Source: Corallococcus macrosporus (GTDB lineage Bacteria; Myxococcota; Myxococcia; Myxococcales; Myxococcaceae). From it: a stretch of DNA of 64,000 nucleotides. This document shows positions 26,329 through 35,912 of this stretch, in pieces; the stretch's first letter is position 1, and the number at the start of each line of letters is the position of its first letter. A program made the translations under genes and the position numbers. The notes beneath the pieces were generated by a model. It made no database searches, was not told the DNA's origin, and was given only the letters and a program-made list of their open reading frames with translations. Location of the stretch: assembly GCF_017302985.1 (NCBI RefSeq), contig NZ_JAFIMU010000007.1, positions 2,557,001-2,621,000 on the forward strand. The letters are read 5' to 3'.

Positions 26329-27921
26329 ATGGCGTTGAGGCTCAAGCAGAAGATGATGGTGCTGCCGGTGGTGGCGGCGGTGTTCCTGGTGGCCATCGTG
26401 GCGGTGACGGTGGTGCTGGGCTCGCGCACGCGGAACGCCTCCGAGCGCATCGGCTCCAGCCTGGCGCCGTCGGTGAGTCAGGCGCAGACGTCGCGCGCGG
26501 GCTTCGCGGCCCTGCACCAGGACGTGGGCGACGCGGTGGCGCTGCACGCGGTGAAGCAGCAGACGCTGGACGCGCAGGTGACGGAGCTCAACAAGGGATT
26601 CGAGGCGCTGCGCGCGCTGCCGGACGTGGACGGTCCGAAGGTGCAGGCGCTGCAGGACGCCTTCACGCGCTACTGGCAGGAGGCGTCGCAGGTGGTGGCG
26701 CTGGCGGCCCGGAACGACACGAGCGCGGAGAACGCGCTCGGGAAGCTGGAGCCCGCGTACCGCGAGGTGCATTCCGGCCTGGAATCCATCACGGCGCAGC
26801 AGGAGGCGTCGCAGCGCGAGGCCTTCATGGAGGTGTCATCGCTGCACGGCACGACGCTGACGTGGGTGCTGGTGCTGTCGGTGGCGTGCATCCTGGCGCT
26901 CGCGGTGGCCACGGTGTGGCTCTTGCGCGAGGTGACGACGCCGCTGGCCCGGCTGACGGCGACGGCGACGCGCATCGTGCGGGAGGGCAACCTGTCGCTG
27001 GCCATCGACACCAGCGCGCAGGACGAGGTGGGCGAGCTGGCGCGCAGCATCCAGACGCTGATGACGCGGCTGGGCGCGGTGCCCAACACGCTGCACTCGG
27101 TGGTGACGGAGCTGACGGCGGCGGCGGCGCGGCTGAACGCGGCGAGCCACGAGCAGCTCAACTTCCTGACCAGCCAGTCGCGCAGCCTGACGGAGGCCAG
27201 CTCCACCATCGCGGAGATCGCCCAGACGTCCGGCATGGCGGCCAGCCGCGCGGAGATGGTGTTGAAGGTGGCGGCGCAGGCGGACGCGTACAGCGCGTCC
27301 GGTCAGGTGTCCATCGAGCGCAGCGCGGAGGGCTTGCAGCAGATCCGCGCGCGGGTGGGCGCGCTGGTGGGGAGCATCGGCGTGCTGTCCGAGCAGGCGG
27401 TGCACGCGGGTGAAATCATCGGCAGCGTGAAGGACCTGGCGGACCAGTCCAACGTGCTCGCGTTGAACGCGGCCATCGAGGCGGCGCGAGCGGGCGAGGA
27501 GGGCCGGGGCTTCGCGGTGGTGGCGAAGGAGATGCGGGCGCTCAGCAGCCAGTCGCTGCAGAGCACGCAGCGCATCGGGAAGATCCTCCTGGAGATCAAC
27601 CAGGCCATCCGCGAGACGGTGGGCATCGCGGAAGGGGACAGCCAGAAGATGGAGGAGGGCATCGAGCAGGTGCTGGCCTCCGCGTCGACGCTGAAGGACA
27701 TCACCCAGGTGGTGCAGGAGAGCAGCCAGGCGGCGCGGCAGATCGTCGCCTCGGTGACGCAGCAGAACGCGGGCATCACGCAGATGACGGAAGTGGTGAC
27801 GCAGCTGTCGGAGATGATGAGCGACGTGGTGATGGCCACGAGCAACGCCGAGCAGGCGGTGGGGCAGATCAACACGTCCCTGGGAAAGCTCCAGGAGCTC
27901 TCCACCACCTTCCGCGTCTAG
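26329..27921 (+). CDS. Methyl-accepting chemotaxis protein
   Basis: A 530-residue receptor with TM1 at about 8-32, a small sensor region of about 150 residues, TM2 at about 183-205, HAMP to about 260, and the signalling domain. The tip hairpin reads [21 protein letters not shown] with the following [12 protein letters not shown]. The ligand is not predictable. No che genes are adjacent, so it probably joins a distant array. The ATG at 26329 has GAGGGGG upstream. Confidence 0.93.
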   Translation: MALRLKQKMMVLPVVAAVFLVAIVAVTVVLGSRTRNASERIGSSLAPSVSQAQTSRAGFAALHQDVGDAVALHAVKQQTLDAQVTELNKGFEALRALPDVDGPKVQALQDAFTRYWQEASQVVALAARNDTSAENALGKLEPAYREVHSGLESITAQQEASQREAFMEVSSLHGTTLTWVLVLSVACILALAVATVWLLREVTTPLARLTATATRIVREGNLSLAIDTSAQDEVGELARSIQTLMTRLGAVPNTLHSVVTELTAAAARLNAASHEQLNFLTSQSRSLTEASSTIAEIAQTSGMAASRAEMVLKVAAQADAYSASGQVSIERSAEGLQQIRARVGALVGSIGVLSEQAVHAGEIIGSVKDLADQSNVLALNAAIEAARAGEEGRGFAVVAKEMRALSSQSLQSTQRIGKILLEINQAIRETVGIAEGDSQKMEEGIEQVLASASTLKDITQVVQESSQAARQIVASVTQQNAGITQMTEVVTQLSEMMSDVVMATSNAEQAVGQINTSLGKLQELSTTFRV

Positions 27922-27950
27922 CCCTCCGCGAAGCCAGGTCAGCAGGGCCC

Positions 27951-27982
27951 ACGGGCCGCTCCAGATGCACGGAGCGGCCCGT
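27951..27982. terminator. Bidirectional terminator hairpin
   Basis: A perfect 12 bp stem, ACGGGCCGCTCC/GGAGCGGCCCGT, with loop AGATGCAC lies between the convergent chemotaxis receptor and fhs genes, followed by CGTGTTTC. Confidence 0.75.
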
Positions 27983-28003
27983 CGTGTTTCAGACGCCCTG
28001 ACG

Positions 28004-29656
28004 TCACTCGCCCTGCATCAGGCCCGTGATGCGGCCGTCCGGGTGGACGGTGACGCGGCGGGCGGCGGGTTCGCGGGGGAGGCCCGGCATTGTGAGCAGC
28101 TCTCCCGTCAAGGCCACCAGGAAGCCAGCTCCCGCGGACAGGCGCACCTCTCGCACCGTCAGCGTGAAGCCCCGGGGCCGGCCCGTCTTCGTCGGGTCGT
28201 CTGACAGCGACAGGTGCGTCTTCGCCATGCACACCGGCAGCCCCGCGCCTCCCAGCGCCCGCGCCGTCTCCAGGTCCTTGCGCGCCCCCGGCGTGAAGGC
28301 CACGTCGTCCGCGCCGTACACCGTGCGCGCGATGGCGCGGATCTTCTCCTCCGGCGTCTGGTCCAGCTCGTAGAGGAAGCGCGGCTTCGGCGGCGCCGCG
28401 TCCGTCGCGTCCAGCATCGCCAGCACCGTGTCCGCCAGCTCCAGCGAACCCTCACCGCCCTTGCCGAAGCCCTCGCACACGGCGATGCCCACGTTGCGCG
28501 CCTTCGCGAACGCGCGCAGCTCGTCCAGCTCGCTCTCCGTGTCCTGCGGGAAGCGGTTCACGCACAGCACCGCCGGCAGGCCGAACGCCGTCACCGACTC
28601 CAGGTGCTTCTCCAGGTGGCTGAAGCCCTTGAGCAGCGCCTCGCGGTCCGGATCCGCCACCTTCGCCGCCGCCGCGCCGCCGTGGTGCTTGAGCGCCCTG
28701 AGCGTCACCACCAGCATCACGCCCCGGGGCCACACGCCCGCGCCGCGGCACTTGATGTCCAGGAACTTCTCCGCGCCCAGGTCGAAGCCGAAGCCGGCTT
28801 CCGTCACCACCTCGTCCGCGTACGCGAGCGCCATCCGCGTGCCCACCACCGACGAACACCCGTGCGCGATGTTGCCGAACGGCCCCGCGTGCACCAGCGC
28901 CGGCCCGCCCTCGCGCGTCTGCGCCAGGTTGGGCATCAGCGCGTCCTTGAGCAGCGCCACCATGGACGCCGCCGCGTTCACGTCGTTCGCTCGCACCGGC
29001 GAGCCATCCGCCGCCTGCGCCACGACGATGCGCCCCAGCCGCGCCTCCAGGTCCTTCAGGTTCTCCGACAGCGCCAGGATGGCCATGACCTCGCTGGCGG
29101 CCGTGATGTCGAAGGATGTCTCGCGCGGCACGCCGTGCGCCTTGCCGCCCAGCCCCACGATGACGTTGCGCAGGAACCGGTCGTTCATGTCCATCGCGCG
29201 GCGCCAGCGCACCCGCGTGCCCTCCAGCGCCACCGGGTGGCCGTAGTACACGGCGTTGTCCACCAGCGCGGACAGGAGGTTGTGCGCGCTGGTGATGGCG
29301 TGCAGGTCGCCGGTGAAGTGCAGGTTGATGTCCGCCGCCGGCTCCAGGCTCGCCTGCCCGCCGCCGGTGCCGCCGCCCTTCACGCCGAAGACGGGCCCCA
29401 GGGACGGCTCGCGCAGCGCCGCCACCGCCTTGCGGCCCCGCTTGCGCAGGCCCATGGCCAGCGCCACGGACATGGTCGTCTTGCCCTCGCCCGGGGGCGT
29501 GGGGTTGATGGCCGACACCAGGACCATGCGGCCCTGGCGCGAGCTGCGGCCCAGGGCGTCCAGCGACACCTTGGCGCGGTCGCGGCCCCAGGGGAGGACG
29601 TCTTCCGGCGCGAGACCCAGCTCGGCGCCGACTTCGGTGATGGGACGGAGCGTCAT
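28004..29656 (-). CDS. fhs: Formate--tetrahydrofolate ligase
   Basis: A 550-residue cytoplasmic enzyme joining formate to tetrahydrofolate with ATP to give 10-formyl-THF. Family landmarks are the P-loop NPTPPGEGKTT, REPSLGPVFGVKGG(G)TGGG, the INLHFTGDLHAIT segment and the downstream NEN-like region SALVDNAVYYG. The length is normal (about 555). It is convergent with the chemotaxis receptor. No other one-carbon genes adjoin. Confidence 0.96.
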   Translation of the reverse strand: MTLRPITEVGAELGLAPEDVLPWGRDRAKVSLDALGRSSRQGRMVLVSAINPTPPGEGKTTMSVALAMGLRKRGRKAVAALREPSLGPVFGVKGGGTGGGQASLEPAADINLHFTGDLHAITSAHNLLSALVDNAVYYGHPVALEGTRVRWRRAMDMNDRFLRNVIVGLGGKAHGVPRETSFDITAASEVMAILALSENLKDLEARLGRIVVAQAADGSPVRANDVNAAASMVALLKDALMPNLAQTREGGPALVHAGPFGNIAHGCSSVVGTRMALAYADEVVTEAGFGFDLGAEKFLDIKCRGAGVWPRGVMLVVTLRALKHHGGAAAAKVADPDREALLKGFSHLEKHLESVTAFGLPAVLCVNRFPQDTESELDELRAFAKARNVGIAVCEGFGKGGEGSLELADTVLAMLDATDAAPPKPRFLYELDQTPEEKIRAIARTVYGADDVAFTPGARKDLETARALGGAGLPVCMAKTHLSLSDDPTKTGRPRGFTLTVREVRLSAGAGFLVALTGELLTMPGLPREPAARRVTVHPDGRITGLMQGE

Positions 29657-29834
29657 GGTGGGGCACTCTCCGCGCCATGCCGGACGAGGTCAACGCTCGC
29701 GGCACGGGGGGCAGGCAGGCGCCCGTCGCGCGGCGGTTCCCTGGGGGGAGGGCGGGTGGGAGGATGCAGGCGCAAGGCGGAGCTTCGGGTGCGCCATGGA
29801 ATAGGCGGCCGGGAGCTGCGTCAGGGAGAGCATC

Positions 29835-30620
29835 ATGAACCGCATTCTCGGCATCGCATCGGTGGGGTTGGCTTCGGTGGCGCTCGGGGTGGCCCTGTGG
29901 GGGCCTGGGAAGTCGGAGGCCCCTGTCACCCAGGACGCGCCCCGCGTGCAGGACTCGACGGCGGACGTCCGGGCGCTCCAGACGCGCGTGAAGGCCCTGG
30001 AGGAGACGGTGCAGCTCTTGTCCCGGCGGCTGATGGCCTTCGAGCAGGGCGGCGGCACGGCCTCGGCGGGCACGGGCGGTCCTCCGCCCGCGGGCCTGGA
30101 GGCGGAGGTCGCGAAGTTGCGCGAGGAGATGCGCGGCGTGCTGGTGGGCGAGGCGCTGAGCAACGACAGCGCGAAGCAGTCGCTGAAGGAGCTGATGCGC
30201 ACGGTGCAGGACGAGCAGCGCACCGAGCAGCGCCAGCAGTGGCAGCAGCAGGTGGACCAGATGCGCACGCAGGCGGAGGCCGAGCGCTCCGAGCGCCTCA
30301 AGGCGTTCATCTCCAACGCGCGGCTCAACTACAGCCAGGAGCAGGCGCTGACGAAGGCCATCCAGGCCGAGGACGCCAAGCGCCAGGAGCTGACGGCGTC
30401 GATGGCGGGAGGCCGTCCGGGCCGTGACATGCGTCAGCAGATGCGCGACCTGCGCACGCAGACGGACACGGAGATGCAGAAGGTGCTCAGCGCGGAGCAG
30501 CTGACGCAGTACCAGGAGATGCGCCGCGAGGACATGGGCGGCGGGCGCGGTGGCGGTCCCCGAGGCGGCCCGATGGGCACCGGGGCCGGCTGGGAAGCGC
30601 GCGGCACGCCCGGGCAGTAG
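29835..30620 (+). CDS. Exported coiled-coil protein, possibly Spy/LTXXQ-like
   Basis: A 261-residue protein with an N-terminal hydrophobic signal (residues 4-24), a Leu-heptad coiled coil (45-70), a long Gln/Glu/Arg-rich helix (110-160) and a C-terminal Gly/Arg-rich tail. The segment SAEQLTQYQEMRREDM resembles the L-T-x-x-Q motif of periplasmic Spy/CpxP chaperones, which is suggestive only. Its start lies 178 bp from the divergent fhs start. Confidence 0.6.
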   Translation: MNRILGIASVGLASVALGVALWGPGKSEAPVTQDAPRVQDSTADVRALQTRVKALEETVQLLSRRLMAFEQGGGTASAGTGGPPPAGLEAEVAKLREEMRGVLVGEALSNDSAKQSLKELMRTVQDEQRTEQRQQWQQQVDQMRTQAEAERSERLKAFISNARLNYSQEQALTKAIQAEDAKRQELTASMAGGRPGRDMRQQMRDLRTQTDTEMQKVLSAEQLTQYQEMRREDMGGGRGGGPRGGPMGTGAGWEARGTPGQ

Positions 30621-30626
30621 CGGCTT

Positions 30627-31301
30627 TCAGCCCAGGCGCAGGACGTCTTCGACATCGAAGGCGTCCGCCAGGGCCACCGAAGCGGTGCACAGCAGCACGG
30701 GGACCCGAGAGGACGCCGCGCGAGCGGATTGGACCCGGTTCCAGACGGCGTTCGAGGGAAGGTCGGTGTCCCGTTCCTCCAGGAAGAGGAACGGGGCGTC
30801 CGCGTCGAAGCCCTCCGCGGGCTGGACGCGGAAGCCGCGCAGGAAGCCATTCATCGTCCGCGAAGCACGGTCGATGAGCTCCCCCAGCCACGCCGCTTCG
30901 CTGTCACCCATGCGGACGGTGGGCCCGGGAGGGAAGGTGGAGAGGAAGGCCTCGTCGCGGAACGCGCCGGGTTCCACGAAGGGGACGCCGATACCCGCGG
31001 ACAGGTCCAGGTCCTCGCGGACGACGCGCCAGCGTCCATCCGGGAAGCGCCGCAGCTCCACGGTGTACGTGTCGTCCTGGACGCCCAGCGCCAGCGAAAC
31101 GGGACCCTCCACCGCGTCCAGCACCCGTGACTGCTGGAGCTGACCGTGTGCCAGGTCGCGTAGCAGCGTGAAGAAGACCACCAGGTCCCGAGTGGCCAAG
31201 CCTTCCTCATCCAGGAGCACCGTCAGCCCCCGGCGCCGAGGCACGACGTCGCGAAGCGACCGGAAGCCCGTGGCCTCGATGCGCGTGAACCGGAGGGACA
31301 T
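30627..31301 (-). CDS. Degenerate RecF/AAA-like ATPase without a P-loop
   Basis: A 224-residue protein. Its N-terminus (FTRIEATGFRSLRDV, then LTVLL) follows the first strands of RecF/SMC-like AAA proteins. The Walker A that should come next is replaced by Asp-Glu-Glu-Gly-Leu-Ala-Thr. Near the C-terminus FLFLEERDTDLP sits where Walker B and the D-loop would be, and a VLLCTAS segment followed by EDVLRL matches the usual H-loop end. The nucleotide site therefore looks lost while the fold is retained. A role as a non-catalytic partner is inference. It converges on the coiled-coil gene with a 6 bp gap. Confidence 0.6.
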   Translation of the reverse strand: MSLRFTRIEATGFRSLRDVVPRRRGLTVLLDEEGLATRDLVVFFTLLRDLAHGQLQQSRVLDAVEGPVSLALGVQDDTYTVELRRFPDGRWRVVREDLDLSAGIGVPFVEPGAFRDEAFLSTFPPGPTVRMGDSEAAWLGELIDRASRTMNGFLRGFRVQPAEGFDADAPFLFLEERDTDLPSNAVWNRVQSARAASSRVPVLLCTASVALADAFDVEDVLRLG

Positions 31302-31336
31302 GGGCGGCGAGCCTACGCCAGTGCGTAGAGATACGA

Positions 31337-31370
31337 ACGCCGCGAAGCTCCTTCGAGAGCTCCGCGGCGT
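31337..31370 (-). terminator. Hairpin after the AsmA-family gene
   Basis: Stem ACGCCGCG-A-AGCTC with GAGCT-C-CGCGGCGT (one mismatch) and loop CTTCGA, 27 bp past the asmA-family stop on the minus strand. It probably separates it from the next gene. Confidence 0.5.
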
Positions 31371-31396
31371 GCGCAAGACACAGGTGCTCCCGGCGG

Positions 31397-34105
31397 CTAC
31401 TTGCCGAAGATGCCCCGGAGCTTCTTCTTCGCCTCTTCCTCGGCGCGCTGCTTCGCCTTCTCCTGCTCGGCGCGGGCCTGGTCCTCCAGCTTCTTCTTCT
31501 CCTCGTTGGCGCGCGCCTCCAGCTCCTGGCGCTTCGCCTCCGCTTCGGCCTTGGCCTTGTCCTGGCCTCCCGTGATGACGTCCTGCACGGCCTTGCCCTT
31601 CTCACCCAGCACGCCGCTCAGCGCCGCCCCTCCGGCCAGCTTCAGGATGGTCGTCGCCGCCGGCTTCACGTCGATGCCCGTCACCTCCGGGCTCCACGCC
31701 TTGCCGGTGATCTTCAGCCCCACCGGGATGGCCTCCGTCGGCGTCACCTTGCCCACCGTCAGCGTCTTGATGGTCGCCGGCGTCAGCGACACGCCGCCCG
31801 TCAAATCCAGCGTGCCGTTCAGCCCGATGCCGCCGTCGAAGCTCATCGCCGCCTCCGGCCGCGTCCAGGTGATGGGCTTGCTCAGCTGCGCCACGCCGTT
31901 CTTGATGGTCACGCTGAAGGGCAGGTCCCCACCCAGCGACGTCACGTCGCCGCTCTTGAGCGCCTTCGCGAAGGGAATCGCCTTGGCCAGCGGCCCCGTC
32001 ACCGACGACACCAGGTCCTTGCCCAGGAACGTGCCCTCCAGCAGGTTGCCGTTGATGCCGCCCAGCAGCGTCTGCTGCAGCTTCTCCGGCGTGTAGCCCA
32101 CGCCCTGCACGTCCACGTTGCCGTTGAACTTGCCCGTCAGCACCTGCTTCGGCGTGCGCGCCGCCAGCGCCTGCGCCACCTCCAGGCCCTGCACCTGCAC
32201 CTTCGCCGTGAAGGGCCGGGCCTCCGGCGCGGGCCCCAGGCGGATGGTCGTCCCGTCCGCCACCACCTTGCCGCCGTAGATGCCCGAGGAGAACTTCTCC
32301 ACCGTGATGAGGTCGTCCACCATCTTCACCACGCCCGTCACGTTGGACAGGTCCATCGCCGTGTAGCGCAGCGACGTGACGGCGAACTGGACGTCACCCC
32401 GGTAGCCGTTGAAGCGCGTGGGCTCCACCGGCGGCTCCGGAGGCGGCTTGCCGCCCGTGCGCGCCAGCACCTCCTCCTCGCTCATCAACAACTTCTCCGC
32501 ATCCAGTCGCGCGGCCTTCACGTCCGCCTTGAACGTCGTCGTCGCCTTCTTGCCCGTGCCCGCCAGCGCCACCGTGGCGGTGCCCGTCACCGTGTCCTCC
32601 AGCGCGCCCAGGCTCATGCGGGTGACGTTCACCGTCATCCCGCTGCCCGTCTTCGCCGGCGCGTACGTGCCCGCCGCCGCGACCTCCAGCCGCTGCCCCG
32701 GCGCCTTGTTCACCAGCAGGCCCGGCCGCATGTCCACGCCGTTCAGGTCCGCCTTCGCGTCGAAGTGGAGCGCGCCGCCGCTCGCCGCCGCGCCCGTCAC
32801 CTTCGCGTTCAGCTTCATCGCGCCGCCCGCGTCCTTCGACAGTTGATCCGGCACGCGCAGCCGCACCGGCGTCAGGTCCACCGCGATGTTGAGGGCCTGC
32901 GCCTCCTGCGTGCCGCTGCCGCGCACGTCCAGGCCAATGGGGCCGGCGATCATCCCGTTGAGCTGCTTGCGCAGGGGCGGGTAGTACTCGGCGATGACAG
33001 CGGGGTCCAGGTTGCGGCCCACCAGCTCGAAGCCCTCCACCGCGGGCTTGTCCGTGAGCAGCCCCTTCACCTTGCCCTTGCCCGTGATGGCCGCGGGGCC
33101 CAGGTCCAGCTTCAGCTTGTCCAGCGCCAGGTCACCCGTGGCCATGTCGCCCGTCACGTCCGTGTCGAGCACCACGTCCAGCGCCTTGCCGCCCTCCGAG
33201 CCCGCGAACTTCATCCCCAGCGCCTTGATGATGCCCACCACCTTCGTGGGCCCCTTGCCGCCGGGCACCGCGCCGCCCAGGTCCGCCTTCCAGTCCGCGT
33301 CCAGCGTGCCCGCCTGCAGCCCCACGTCCGGGGGCAGGAACGGCCCCAGCGGCGACAGGTCGATGTGCTCCGCCTTCAGCGTCACCTGCTCCGGCGTGGG
33401 GACGAGCGTCGCCGGCAGCGGCGCCGCCGCGAGCGTCATCTTGAGGTTCTGCTTCTCCGCGAGCACCGCGGCCGCCAGGTCCACCTTCAGGGGCTGGCCC
33501 ACGCGCAGGTCCTTCACCTCGATGTCCAGGTCCTTCACCGCCAGCTCGCGCGCCTTGTCGCCGCTCGCGCGGTCCACGAAGCGGATGACGCCGTCGGTGA
33601 GCGCCGCGCGCTCCACGTGCACGCCCGACAGGTCGGTGGGCCGCGCCTCCTCCTCCGGCGTCTGTTCCTTGGGCTGCTGCGCGGCCAGCTTCTCCTGGAG
33701 CCGCTGCACGTTGGTGGTGCCGTCAGGCAGGCGGATGACGTTCACGGTGAGCCCGGACACCTCCGCGTTCTTCACGCGGATGTCCTGGCCCTTCGACGTG
33801 AGCAGCGGCATCGCCGCCACGCTCACCGTCACGTCCTTCACCTCCGCGAGCGCCAGCTCCTCGCCCTCGGCGGGGCCCACGGTGACGTTCTCAATCTTCG
33901 CGCCCACGTAGGGAAAGAGCTTGGTGGAGATGTCGCCAATCTCGATGGGGCGCCCCAGCTTCTGCGAGTACGTCGCGGCCTGGTCGCGCGCCGTCTTCAG
34001 CAGGATGGCGTCCAGGCGCCACAGCACCACCGCCACGATGGCAATCAGGAGGACGAGGATGCCTCCCAGCACATACGGCCAACGCCTCTTCTTCACAGCC
34101 GCCAC
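31397..34105 (-). CDS. AsmA-family envelope protein
   Basis: A 902-residue protein. A short basic N-terminus and one membrane helix (about 9-30) are followed by the AsmA start signature (KTARDQAATYSQKLGRPIE, then FPYVGAKIENV), a long periplasmic beta-rich domain and the AsmA C-terminal repeat region (about 650-810). The last 90 residues form a highly charged coiled coil of Lys/Glu/Ala. AsmA-like proteins are thought to bridge inner and outer membrane in phospholipid transport. The start is GTG with GGAGGAGG upstream. The C-terminal coiled coil is an uncommon addition. Confidence 0.87.
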   Translation of the reverse strand: MAAVKKRRWPYVLGGILVLLIAIVAVVLWRLDAILLKTARDQAATYSQKLGRPIEIGDISTKLFPYVGAKIENVTVGPAEGEELALAEVKDVTVSVAAMPLLTSKGQDIRVKNAEVSGLTVNVIRLPDGTTNVQRLQEKLAAQQPKEQTPEEEARPTDLSGVHVERAALTDGVIRFVDRASGDKARELAVKDLDIEVKDLRVGQPLKVDLAAAVLAEKQNLKMTLAAAPLPATLVPTPEQVTLKAEHIDLSPLGPFLPPDVGLQAGTLDADWKADLGGAVPGGKGPTKVVGIIKALGMKFAGSEGGKALDVVLDTDVTGDMATGDLALDKLKLDLGPAAITGKGKVKGLLTDKPAVEGFELVGRNLDPAVIAEYYPPLRKQLNGMIAGPIGLDVRGSGTQEAQALNIAVDLTPVRLRVPDQLSKDAGGAMKLNAKVTGAAASGGALHFDAKADLNGVDMRPGLLVNKAPGQRLEVAAAGTYAPAKTGSGMTVNVTRMSLGALEDTVTGTATVALAGTGKKATTTFKADVKAARLDAEKLLMSEEEVLARTGGKPPPEPPVEPTRFNGYRGDVQFAVTSLRYTAMDLSNVTGVVKMVDDLITVEKFSSGIYGGKVVADGTTIRLGPAPEARPFTAKVQVQGLEVAQALAARTPKQVLTGKFNGNVDVQGVGYTPEKLQQTLLGGINGNLLEGTFLGKDLVSSVTGPLAKAIPFAKALKSGDVTSLGGDLPFSVTIKNGVAQLSKPITWTRPEAAMSFDGGIGLNGTLDLTGGVSLTPATIKTLTVGKVTPTEAIPVGLKITGKAWSPEVTGIDVKPAATTILKLAGGAALSGVLGEKGKAVQDVITGGQDKAKAEAEAKRQELEARANEEKKKLEDQARAEQEKAKQRAEEEAKKKLRGIFGK

Positions 34106-34311
34106 GGTTCCTCCTCCGTCGGGAGAGCGGTCGAACGCTTAGCGCAGCGCCAAGGGGGCCGCACCTCCCATGCACACGGGGAGGTTGTAAGCGTGACGGT
34201 CAACGCCGGGGGAAAAGTCACGCTCCCGTCGACCCTTGCATCTAGGCACGATGGGGCCTCCCAGGAAGGGGTGGGGGAGCTTTCAGGGAATCATGGGATT
34301 GAAACGGCGTG

Positions 34312-34773
34312 CTACAGGTCGATGACCTCCGGCTCCGTCCCGGACCCGGGCGGTGCGTCCCCCTGGCCCTCCAGCAGGAAGCCCCAGGGCGCGTAGACGT
34401 TTCCGCCGGTGAAGGCGTCCACGTAGAGCACCACCGGCGTCTCCAGCCCGTCGTACGTCACCTCGAAGATGGACAGCCGGCCCTGGCCCTGAGCCTGGCC
34501 GTCCACCTGGGTGAACTCGCAGCAGTCCCCCATGCGGCGCCACGCCACCGGCTGTCCTTGCGGCCCGCGCAGCAGCCTGAAGTACGCCATCACGCCCTTG
34601 TCGCCCCAGCCCACGCGCACCGGGTTCTCCGGCCGGGTGCCGTACGTCAGCGGATCCGGCCGCTTCGGCATCAGGGGCTCGGTGCGGCGCATCACCTCCT
34701 GCATGGACGTGCCCGGGGAGGCGCACGCCGTCAGGAGCAGCACCGCGGCGGGGATGCATCGGAACAGGGACAT
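34312..34773 (-). CDS. Small lipoprotein with a conserved Gly/Asp-Cys-Cys motif
   Basis: A 153-residue lipoprotein with signal peptide and lipobox LTAC (Cys17). The mature part contains YFRLLRGPQGQPVAWRR followed by MGDCCEF, VTYDG and a C-terminal APWGF. This pattern belongs to a widespread family of small secreted proteins of unknown function, some of which are mislabelled as KDO-8-phosphate aldolase. Start 34773 has a GAGG site. Confidence 0.7.
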   Translation of the reverse strand: MSLFRCIPAAVLLLTACASPGTSMQEVMRRTEPLMPKRPDPLTYGTRPENPVRVGWGDKGVMAYFRLLRGPQGQPVAWRRMGDCCEFTQVDGQAQGQGRLSIFEVTYDGLETPVVLYVDAFTGGNVYAPWGFLLEGQGDAPPGSGTEPEVIDL

Positions 34774-34933
34774 CGGGACCTCCAGCTCGGCCTTGGAAAC
34801 GCCGCAAGCTGGCGTCCCCTCCGGCCGCCGCGCATCCCCTCCACCCTGACGGACCGTCCTCCGGCGGACGCACCCCCCGGGCCAGCGCACACGCGCAAGG
34901 TCCCAGGGGGAAGGACGGCCAGGCTCGCCGCCC

Positions 34934-35851
34934 TCAGCTGACCGTCTTCAGGTCCAGGCCCAGCTCGTGGCGGTAGCGCTCGAAGCACTTCGCGCCCGCG
35001 CTCAAGCGCAGCAGCGCGCCCTCCGCCAGCGGCCGCGCGCACGCGGGGTTCGCCGCCACCAGCGGACGCAGCACCTCCTTGTTCCACGTCTCCGAGTGCT
35101 TCACGTCCAGCGTGGAGTGCAGCGCGTAGTAGCGCCGCACGCGCATGTCGAACCCCAGACGCTTCAGGCCCTCGTTGACGCACGCGGTGCGGCCCGGCGC
35201 CGTCTCCTCCACGATGCCCAGCGCGCCCACCGCCTGGTACGTGTAGCGGCGGTTGAACGCGAACGCGCAGAGCAGGTTCGCCAGCGCGTGCGCTTCCCAC
35301 ACGGTGTCCTCGTCGGTGGGGTGCAGCCCCAGCTTCTGCGCCATCTCCGCGAGCATGGGCCCGTGCATGGCGTCCTCGCGCCCGCGGCCCATCTCGTCCC
35401 AGTAGTTGCGCGCCAGCTCCAGCTTCGCCTGCGTGGGCAACTGCAACTGCGTCAGCGCCACCAGGTCATCGAAGCCCGCCTCGCCCGCGACCTCCTGCGT
35501 GAGGAACCAGTTCATCTGTTCACGCGTGGCCTGCGTGGCCAGCCACGGGAACAGCGGATCATGCTGTCCGGGACCGGACTCCTTCAGATCCTCGAACCAC
35601 GCGATGAAGCCGTCGGCGTCCTCCGGTGCCTCGGCGGCCCATGCCGCCACGCGCTGCCGCTCCGCCTCCACGTATTCACCTTCCAGCAGCCGCAACTGCG
35701 TCTCCTGCTGCACGTCTGCCCGCCAGCCCTCGGTGGGAAACCCCGGCGCCAGTCGCGCGCGGTTGAAGCGCAAGAGGGTCCGGTGAAGCCGTTCAGACAG
35801 GCGTGCGTCCTCCGTCCCCGCTTCCCCAGCCACCTCGCCAAGCCCGCTCAT
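34934..35851 (-). CDS. Iron-containing redox enzyme (heme-oxygenase-like diiron fold)
   Basis: A 305-residue all-helical protein of the heme-oxygenase-like diiron oxidase type. Candidate ligands are in the expected spacing: Glu120, Glu153, His163, Glu215/216, His245, Asp249 and His252 (in LHSTLDVKHSE). Members oxidise amines, amino acids or fatty acids using O2. The substrate is unknown. It is divergent from an amidinotransferase-fold gene with about 60 bp between starts, hence a shared promoter region and perhaps a shared pathway on an arginine-like substrate. Confidence 0.75.
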   Translation of the reverse strand: MSGLGEVAGEAGTEDARLSERLHRTLLRFNRARLAPGFPTEGWRADVQQETQLRLLEGEYVEAERQRVAAWAAEAPEDADGFIAWFEDLKESGPGQHDPLFPWLATQATREQMNWFLTQEVAGEAGFDDLVALTQLQLPTQAKLELARNYWDEMGRGREDAMHGPMLAEMAQKLGLHPTDEDTVWEAHALANLLCAFAFNRRYTYQAVGALGIVEETAPGRTACVNEGLKRLGFDMRVRRYYALHSTLDVKHSETWNKEVLRPLVAANPACARPLAEGALLRLSAGAKCFERYRHELGLDLKTVS

Positions 35852-35912
35852 GGTGCGCACCCTCTCTACACATCCCGGAAGGCGGGAGTGCCTTCCGGCC
35901 ACATGTATGGGG

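Noticed and set aside
28214-30427. Long plus-strand frame opposite fhs
   Set aside because: Antisense to formate-THF ligase and then out of frame with the coiled-coil gene; composition is shadow-like.
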